A DNA stretch of 32,307 nucleotides from RGIG7332 sp045580305 (lineage in GTDB: Bacteria; Bacillota; Clostridia; Oscillospirales; JAAYXM01), in the NCBI GenBank assembly GCA_045580305.1, contig JAZNNQ010000010.1, positions 1 through 32,307 on the forward strand, written 5' to 3'. Under the pieces are notes generated by a model. It was given only the letters and a program-made list of their open reading frames with translations, did no database searches and had not been told where the DNA came from. Shown piece after piece: positions 18,601 through 26,900 of the stretch. Every line of letters starts with the position of its first letter. Position 1 is the first letter of the stretch. The position numbers were made by a program, and so were the translations under genes.

Positions 18601-20834
18601 TCAATGTAAAGGGATTTGTGACTGTATATTCTGTTAAGGAAGGCAAGAATGTTTATTCCTATGTAAATGACGGTACAAAGGTTGGCGATCTTACCGCGCA
18701 GGCTGCCTACAACGGTAGTATTGTTGATTTTACAAAGGAAAATGCATTTGAAAATACCATCACTGTCACCTTCGATGAAGCAGAAGTTGATACAGAAGAC
18801 CTTATCGGCCGCTTTATGTATGTAAATCACGGTGGAGACGGTAACGCTACCTATGAAATTTTAGATGTCACCAAGGATGGGGATAATTACATCCTCGACA
18901 TCGGCGATATTACCTTGATAGATAAATTAGACGATGATGGTAATTATGTTTACAAAATTGCGGCAGGTAATACCTTCAGAATTCCGCTTTCCAAGGTAAA
19001 AGAGCCGGAAAGTGATATTTACTACAATTTCTTAAAGGCATACAACTATAATGCAACCAATTACATAAGCAACGGTTATGCCCAGACAATAACTTATGGT
19101 AAGACAACTGCGGGCAGTGAGTACGAGCTTAACCGTCGTATTTCATCCGCACCCTGGGCGTTCCATTCATATATTCAGGGTGGCACCAACGGCAACGACT
19201 ACTACAAGTATAACGAGTCTACATATGGTATTACACTTGCCCATATGACTCGTGAAAAATGTGCGACTGCAGCTCTTAAGATAAAGGTGGAGAGCACCGG
19301 CAAGTATGTGCCCATGGTGAATATCAATGGCGGCAAGAACTATGACCGCGCGGCATTTGCAAAGATGAGTTTATGCAAGCTCAATACTGACGGAAGTATT
19401 GGAGATGCCATTGCATCTCGCCATATAAATACGGCAAACTACACTGCGGATGACCACTATGTTGCACTTACCGATACACCGGTAAATATTGCGGCGGGCG
19501 AGTATGTATTCGTTATCAATCAGGATTATGTAAGCGGTGTAACCGTTGTTGACGGCCTAAGCTTAGTCAAGGCAGAAAAGGCGGTTGCAACCGATATTAA
19601 GTTGGGCTATGAGGAAGGCCTCGTTGAGGTAAATGTCGGTGATACCACTTCTACACCTGTTGCAATTACTATGTCAGACGGCTCAACGGCTAAACTTTCA
19701 GACCTTGAGGTGGAATTTACCGATGACAGCATAGTTGATTATTCCATTTATGACAATAAGGTGCAGTTTACCGGCCTTAAAGAGGGAAGCACCCAGATGA
19801 CCATCCGCCACGGTAAGGCAATGGTGAGAACCAATGTAAAGGTAAATGCAAAGGATACAACCGTAGCACCGGCCGATTTACACTATAACTTCTATAAGAG
19901 TATGCCTGAAAAGGTAAACAGCGTAGTTAACCATTACTATTCCAATACCTATAACTATGCACTTACCACAAACGGCGCATATGGCGAGGTAAGGGAGGAC
20001 TTAACCTCTGATCCTTGGGCGGTTGTTTCAAAGAAGGACACAAAAGGGAACGATGATCCGGACCTTTATTTCTCGCGCCTTTACACAAGCTATGCATTCT
20101 TATACCATGGCGCAGGTACGGTAACTCTTCGACTCAAAGTTCCGGTAGACGGTATGTATTCACCGGCAATGATTATCGGTGTCAACAACCACAAGGTAGC
20201 TGCCACCTATTCACTTACCAGCCTCGACGGAAGCAAAACCTATACAACCAAAACCATTCCGGCAGGCACTACAGGCGGCGAGGTTGCTATTTCCGATGCA
20301 CCGATAGCGCTTAAAGCAGGTGATTATCTGCTTAATATGAGCAAAACGACAACCGGCAATAACTTCCTCGACGGCGTTTCTCTGGATTACGAGGGTGAGT
20401 ATGTAGCACCGTCAATCTTTGGCGATAAGAATGCATTCATCAGAAATATTGCATTTACCGCAGAGGATAACTCTACAAGATATCGTGCATATCTGTTCGC
20501 AGGAATTGATAGTCTCGATTATCAAGAGGTTGGTTTTGAGGTAAGCGCAAACGGAAAGACTACAAAAATCGGAACAAGAACCGTTTTCTCCAAATTCCAG
20601 GCATCTAATGTGACCGTAACAGCTGCAACACTGGGCACAGGATGCACTCGCATTTTTGCTGAGTCTGTAACCTTCAGTACCGCATATAAGGATGCGACGG
20701 TTACATACAGACCGTATGCGCTGGACTTTGACGGCAACTATATTTACGGCAAGGAAACAACAATAAACGGCGTGTACACAGCACAAACCGCAATGTTATC
20801 TTTGAATCCGGAATACGAACTTGAGTTGGATTAA
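15672..20834 (+). CDS. Secreted heparinase II/III-type polysaccharide lyase with C-terminal binding modules
   Basis: 1720 aa. The signal peptide ends near residue 29 (ASA), then a ~50-residue acidic Thr/Ala-rich linker. The lyase region runs ~84-1113: an alpha-toroid holding a zinc-ribbon-like insert (C156xxC159, C187xxC190), then the heparinase II/III beta domain with GHGHRD (H663, H665), APELGYP (E683) and THNT (H705). The two His plus the acid plus the distant His resemble the catalytic and zinc-site residues of heparinase II. N424 and Y496 are plausible toroid residues. After the lyase come a C-type module (~1115-1300), an Ig-like segment (~1303-1395), a B-type module (~1403-1575) and the conserved C-terminal domain (~1582-1700), then an 18-residue tail. 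The family cleaves uronic-acid polysaccharides by beta-elimination; the substrate is unknown. It has its own promoter and terminator. Confidence 0.85.
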   Translation: MTKGILKKTISFILAFCLVVGVIPAMASAAETGDNISDESIEDETMLIIPVTSEAPAEDTDAAASGDEPATVAETTTDPDIVTGKTRRSFYRDDKVAALRSNIEKYTWAQGSRDYYTKNAEKFLGNEEKLWNSVTTQELPRSYMTGFRADPKAAFCRYCGVDMNAEYGTPYYAWIIDAWTTPWKIQCPSCRKSFPTNDFGSFYELGIGEDGKWSYELAKSENAKLVAAGEEGYLVNNSLPEKGSTWGVDDGWGYVDPNSTFTDARGNVLNSTHTYISFYNHWGIWHTSLLYDAADWLGNAYLYTGDERYGNAGAILMDRIADVYPDLTTEPFRHQLTDGGHYAPKGKASDLIWENQLAKKWCETYDAVWPAYENEEVITFLSGKASQYKMENDKTTPAKIRQNCEDGILREIYRSYQCGLIQGNFGMPQSTLAIAAVVLDTMPETKEMIDFIYRDGETLSTDGSAQGNLITGGNVNRQIFDYVDANGVTDEVAPNYSDLWVGGLNGIINYLEGYDKYEAADFYKNPRYVKMFTHQLPTLLRRKATVQIGDSGATAKDSFIGIGRCLKLYENTKLPIFAQALYHNNGRSTKGLVYGVYHSDPESLATDIQNVIDTYGEYDFDKSVNLTDYGFAHIKSVSHENVYSKYEESERSFWMYYGRYAGHGHRDALNLGIEAKGLSVAPELGYPDGTTGDRYDGWGKTTVTHNTVMVNDGRQFGNRTTGVPYHFDGTEKVKVMDASAKQQYSVDEYCRTVISVDIDDENSYAVDLFHIKGGRQHLYTFHALSDTIAETENLNLVPQTDSSGNYVGTYTGASYTYGQYDSAKRGFNYLYNVDRAKNVSGGNFMVDFKITDFREVRTNPNQDTHLRMTMINGFDLAEVAITDGNPPNKEFNPEKLKFVLARRSGTNLNTLFTTVFEPYNDESAIKSIENADIQRVDGKTIGESEVRSLKITLKNGRVDYVTMAKDSSIEYIVDDFLNVKGFVTVYSVKEGKNVYSYVNDGTKVGDLTAQAAYNGSIVDFTKENAFENTITVTFDEAEVDTEDLIGRFMYVNHGGDGNATYEILDVTKDGDNYILDIGDITLIDKLDDDGNYVYKIAAGNTFRIPLSKVKEPESDIYYNFLKAYNYNATNYISNGYAQTITYGKTTAGSEYELNRRISSAPWAFHSYIQGGTNGNDYYKYNESTYGITLAHMTREKCATAALKIKVESTGKYVPMVNINGGKNYDRAAFAKMSLCKLNTDGSIGDAIASRHINTANYTADDHYVALTDTPVNIAAGEYVFVINQDYVSGVTVVDGLSLVKAEKAVATDIKLGYEEGLVEVNVGDTTSTPVAITMSDGSTAKLSDLEVEFTDDSIVDYSIYDNKVQFTGLKEGSTQMTIRHGKAMVRTNVKVNAKDTTVAPADLHYNFYKSMPEKVNSVVNHYYSNTYNYALTTNGAYGEVREDLTSDPWAVVSKKDTKGNDDPDLYFSRLYTSYAFLYHGAGTVTLRLKVPVDGMYSPAMIIGVNNHKVAATYSLTSLDGSKTYTTKTIPAGTTGGEVAISDAPIALKAGDYLLNMSKTTTGNNFLDGVSLDYEGEYVAPSIFGDKNAFIRNIAFTAEDNSTRYRAYLFAGIDSLDYQEVGFEVSANGKTTKIGTRTVFSKFQASNVTVTAATLGTGCTRIFAESVTFSTAYKDATVTYRPYALDFDGNYIYGKETTINGVYTAQTAMLSLNPEYELELD

Positions 20835-20840
20835 TTCAAA

Positions 20841-20874
20841 AATACAGCGATACCACAGTATCGCTGTATTTTTT
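20841..20874 (+). terminator. Rho-independent terminator after the first lyase gene
   Basis: Perfect 12-bp stem aatacagcgata/tatcgctgtatt with a 6-base loop, followed by a T run. Confidence 0.92.
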
Positions 20875-20895
20875 ATAATTTTGAACAAATACCCC

Positions 20896-20924
20896 TTTAA
20901 AAATACAAAAATATGGTGTATAAT
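20896..20924 (+). promoter_or_regulatory. Promoter candidate for the 2590-aa lyase gene
   Basis: tttaaa (20896-20901), a 17-bp spacer, and a perfect TATAAT (20919-20924), 32 bp before the start codon. The -35 is only a partial match. Confidence 0.55.
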
Positions 20925-20956
20925 GAAAATAATATTAACTTGGAGGAGCGGAAAAT

Positions 20957-23900
20957 ATGAAAAATGGGAAAATAAAAAGAATACTCTCAGCACTTCTTAC
21001 CCTATGTCTCTTTGTGGGGCTTATGCCGCAAATTTCATTGGGTAATGTAGCCAGCGCGGCAGCGTCAGATGTGTATTACAACTTTACCAAAGCAAATACC
21101 GGCACTTATGGCGCTACTGCTGCAGACAAAAGAGAACTCTTTGCAGGACTCACCTACGCTGCGGTTGCGGCGTGCAATCCGAACGCAACATCCGGCGAGT
21201 GGGCATACCACAGCTATAATTGCACCTCAACGGATAGCACGGACGGATCTTCTTATGCCGGATACGGTTACGAAACCGGTCTCGGTTTTATTATGGCTAC
21301 GGCATCAAGAAGAAACGAGATGCACACAGCAGTCAAGATGAAAGTTCCCAATGCAGGTAAATATGTACCTTTTATCAATATCCACGGTGGATATTTCCCG
21401 GCTTATGCGGGCGTTATTACCGCAAATTTCCGCGAAATTAATTCCGACGGATCTCTTGGCACCACTCTTGTAAGTAAGAAAATACATACAGCGGGAATTG
21501 CTGCCGCAAATGATTTTACTGCACTTTCCGATGTAGCGATAGAACTGGAGGCAAAAGAATACGCTCTTGAGGTGGTTATCGACAACGAGCGTAGTATGGT
21601 AATTGTAAGCGGACTTCGTTTAAGAGCGGCAACCAATACCACCACCGTAAGCTTTACCGTTGACGACAATGTTGGATATGTTGAAGTGAATGTGGGCGAA
21701 ACCGTCACTTTACCTATGGTTGTTATGGGTTCAAACGGCGTTAAGTATCCCTGCTCCCAAAGCACCAACTGGGGTCATACCGAAAATAACCCCTATGTCT
21801 CTCTTTCGATAGATAAATATGCAGAAACCGTATCTTTTACCGGCGTTGCAGAAACCGCTACTCCGCAAATGGTAGAATTTACAAACGGCTATGCACAGGC
21901 AAGAGTCAATGTTGTCGTAAAGCCGACAGGTTATATTAAGCCGTTGGAAACACTTTATTATGACTTCACCAAAATTCTTCCGGATTATGTAACGGTTAAC
22001 CATGTGCATAATATGGCTCCTCTTCTCACTTATGCAATGAGCACACCCGGCGCTTATGGTGAAATTAATAAATGGACAGGGAATGCAAGTAATACCTCTG
22101 TTGATTCAGACCCGTGGGCTATTGCGGCAATCGATAGCGGTGTTATTTTCTCACCTCTGTTCCACAACTATGGTATTGCCAATAAAAAGCAGGGTATTGC
22201 CGATGTTAAAATCAGAGTTCCGGTAAGTGGTGTATACACTCCATATCTTAATGTTCCCACCGCATACCCTATGAATACGCCTCTTACAATATCCATTATC
22301 AACAGTTCAGGCACAACACTCACTACAAAGACCATTGCTGCGGGCACATCAGGTGTGCAGACCGCAATGTCTGATACTGCAATTGCACTTCCCAAGGGCG
22401 AGTATATTGTTCGCTTCAACAAGACCGAAGCGGGCAGCAGTGATGATGCAGGTGCAAACTTCTACGATGGTATTGAGCTTGTTCCCCAGACTCTTAAATA
22501 CGACTTTGAAAAGGCAAATACCGGCACATATGCAAGTGGTGCAGAAGCAATAGAGGAAGAGTTCAAAACTCTTACCTACGACAAGGTTGCAAGTCTTAAT
22601 AGCTCTGTTGCGTCCGAACCTTGGGCGTACTATAACTATACATTCAACTGTAGCGAAACTGACCCCACTTCTCATATTACGGCGTCTTTTGCAGGATACA
22701 ACTACAAAGATGCGGGTTTTGCGCTGGTTACCAGCACAAGAAAACAGGAATCTGCAGTAGCCGTTAAATTAAAGGCTGCGGCAAAAGGCGATTTCATTCC
22801 CGTATTAAATGTTAATGGGGCCAATTTCCCCAATTATGCAGGCGTAATCACCGCTAATCTTTACAAGTTGGATAATGGCGAGCTTTCAACAAAGCTTGCA
22901 TCCAAGCAGTTCCACCTGGGCGCATATCCCGGAAAGGACAACTATGTGGCCATTTCCGACACCGCGGTTTCAATAGACGGCGGTGAGTATGTTTTAGAGA
23001 TCGTTATTGACAATGAGCGCACAATTGCGATTATTGATGATTTCGAATTCGTTCCGGCAGGAGCAAAGACTCCGGTAAGCATTACCATTGGAAATAATGA
23101 AGGTTTGGTAGAGGTTAACGCGGGCGGCACAGTAAGTGTACCTGCAACCGTTCTTACCGCCGACGGTAGTGAGCTCGATTTTGCAGACAGCAACGACTGG
23201 GAATACACCACGGGAAATACATATGTAACCGTAGGCGTTGACAAGGCAAACGGTAAGTTTACTTTCAAAGGAACTACCGCAACCAGTGAACCCCAGACCG
23301 TGTACTTTAAAAACGGCGGTGCTATTGCCAAGATTAATGTTAAAGTAAATGCCGCAGGCACCACAAAGGCTGCCGAGGATTTATATTACGACTTCACAAA
23401 GGTTCTTCCGGACAGTATAACCGCAAATAATGTTTACAATATGGGTAAATACCTTACCTATGCGATGAGCACACCGGGAGCATTCGGCGAAATCAATAAG
23501 TGGACAGGAACAGCAAGCAATACTTCCGTTGATTCCGATCCATGGATGGTTGCAAGCTTGGATAGCACAATCAAGTTCAGCCCTTGCTTCCACAACTACG
23601 GTATCAAGAGCGTAAATACAGGTATTGCGGATGTTAAAATCAAGGTGCCGGTATCAGGCGCATATCGTCCCTATTTAAGCATCGGCTCTGCATACCCCAC
23701 AGGATCTGCTCTTACTATGTCATTGCTTGACAGTGACGGTACCGTACTTTCAACCCGTGAAATTACCAAGGGCAGTACAGGTGACCTGTCACTTTCTGAT
23801 ACACCTCTTGACCTTACAGCGGGCGAGTACATAGTTCGTTTCAACAAGACCGAGGTTGGTGCGAGTGTTGATGACGGAGCTAACCTTTATGACGGTATTC

Positions 23901-26900
23901 ACCTTTACAACATTACAGAAGGTGGCAACGAAGATATAGTCTATGACTTTATGAAGGGCTGGAACGGCGATACAACCGCGGACTATGTAAAGACTATTAC
24001 ATATGATATGACAGAGACCGGCGGTGCAAACGAGCTTAATACTAACAGACCCTCTGCTCCCTGGGCATTCTTAAGTGATGACTCTACAGGTGGTAACAGC
24101 TATTTTAAGTATAACTATGCATCCTACGGTTTATGTAAGTCTTTAAAGGGTACCGCAACACTTAAAATCAAGGTACCCGCAACCGGTTACTATATCCCAT
24201 CTGCTACTCTTTATTACAGCACTACCGGCGATGCGACCATAACACTTAAGCGTTTCGATGCATCCACCAACACGGTCGGTGATAAGATTGCGCAATTAGT
24301 CACTCCGGTTTCCGCAACCGAGACCAAGGACTACTCCTTTGGCAGTAAGGTGTTCCTTGCAAAGGGCGAGTATGCACTGGAGATTACCGCGGCAAATGTT
24401 TCTAAGAGCGCCGTTATCATTAACGCGTTAAAACTTGCCGCTACCGACTCTGACGAGCTCGGCTCCATTGAAGTTGACCTTAAGGCAAACTATTATAACG
24501 ACACCATCGGTTACTATGCAGATTACCCCGAAATGAATACCGATGAGGTTAAGGTAACCCTTTACAGCACGACCGGTGAGGATATTACAGAAAGTGCGGT
24601 GTTAGGTGATAACTATTCCGCTACTTATTCCTCATCCGATACTTCCGTTGCAACCATTGATGCAAACGGTAAGATAACCGCACATAAGCTTGGTAAAACC
24701 ACAATCAGCGTTACTGCAAAGCTTTATGGCATCACAAAGACCGCGACCTATACCTTCGAAGTAGTTACCGGTGGCAAGAATCGCCGCAGCTACTACCGTG
24801 AGGATAAGGTAGAGGCTATGCGATTAAACGCTACCAAGTACTCATTTGCAAAGAATACAATGAACAGCGCGGTTAAAAATTCCGCAAAATATCTTGAAAA
24901 CCCCGAAAAACTCTGGGATTCCGTTACATCTCAGGAACTTCCCCGAAGCTACTATACAACTTACCGTGCAGACCCGGCATACAGCAAGTGTCACTACTGC
25001 GGAGCTGATTTGGTAGATAAGTACGGAAGCCCGTATTATGCATGGATAATTGATGCATGGGAGAACCCCTGGAAGATTACCTGCCCGGATTGTTCGCGTG
25101 ATTTCCCGTCTAATGACTTCGGTAGCTTCTATGAGCTTGGCATCAATCCGGACGGCGGACAGTGGAGCTATGAGCTTGCAAAGAGCGAGAATGCAAAACT
25201 TGTTGCAGCAGGTGAGACCGGCTATCTTGTCAATACCGCATACCCAGAAAAGGGTACCGGTTGGGGCGTTGATGACGGCTACGGCTATGTTTCCGGCACA
25301 ACCTTCACGGCTCCCAACGGAGATACAGTAAATTCAACTCATACATACATTTCCTTCTACAACCATTGGGGTGTATGGCATACAAGCCTTTTATACAATG
25401 CGATTGGCAATTTGAGAGATGCATATCTGTACACCGGTGATATAAAATACGGTCGTGTAGGTGCGATTCTTATTGACCGAATTGCGGATGTGTATCCGAA
25501 TATGACCACCTCTCCCTACCGTTACCAGTTTACCGACAGTGCAAATTACGCACCCCAGGGTAAGGTTTCCGACTATATCTGGGAAAACCAGCTTGCTGAG
25601 CGTTGGGCGATTTGCTATGATGCATTCTGGCCGGCATATGAGGATGAAGAGGTAATTGCTACCGCTTCAGCCCATGCCGCAAAATACAATATGGCAAACG
25701 ACAAAACAACAGCTGCTAAAATCCGTAAGAACTGTGAAGACGGTATCCTGCGCGAGATTTACAGGTGTGTACAGATTGGTAAAATCGGCGGTAACTTCGG
25801 CATGTACCAGTCCACCCTTGCGATTGCAGCGGTAGCGCTTGACACAGAACCCGAAACAATTGAGATGCTCGACTGGATTTTCCGTGACGGCGAGCAGTTA
25901 ATGGTTGACGGTGCTATCCAAGTGAATAAAATAACCGGCGGTAATGTTAACCGCCAGTTATTCGATGCGGTTGACGCAAACGGTATTCCGGACGAGGTTG
26001 CACCCAACTACAACCAGCTTTGGGTAGAGAGCTTGTATGAGCTTGTTGACTATCTCGCAGGTTATGACAAATACCCCGAGTGTGACCTTTACAATAATCC
26101 CAAGTACATGAAGATGAACACGGTTGTTCCCGAAATGCTTATCCGCCGCTGGGCAATGCCGCAGATCGGTGACTCAGGCGCAACCGCAAAAGACGCAATC
26201 ACTATGCTCAAGGACAATAACCGCTATGTTCACGGCTTTATGTACACAAAGGATCCGATTTATGCACAGGTTCTTTATATGTACAACGGATTCTCATCAG
26301 AGAATCTCCACTATCCGGCAACTCATCCGGATCCCATGTCACTCGCTACCGAGGTTCAGGAAATCATCGACCGTGACGGACTTTTTGACTACGGCAAGTC
26401 CCGCAACTTAACCGACTATGGTTATGCGGCTATGAGATATCCTATGGAAGGCGAGAACACCGAAACCGAAACAACCTATTGGATGTTCTATGGTCGCGGT
26501 GCAGGTCACGGACACCGTGATGCTCTTAACTTAGGTATTGATGCTAAGGGCCTTGCGGTAGCACCTGATTTAGGCTATCCCACAAGCACAACGGGCTATG
26601 AATATGCGAGCTGGGGCCAGACAACAACATCACACAATACGGTTGTTGTAGATGATGGTCGTCAGTTCAGATTACGCACAACCGGCTTCCCGCACCATTT
26701 TGATGACTCCGGTCGCGTTAAGGTTATGGATGCATCAGCTGAGCATCAGTATGCCGTTGATGATTATCGCAGAACCGTGGTTTCCGTTGGAATTGATGAG
26801 GATGACACCTATGCGGTTGACTTCTTCCACATAAACGGAGGAAGCGAGCATCTTTACTCGTTCCACGCGCTTGCGGATACTGTAACCACAAGCGGACTTA

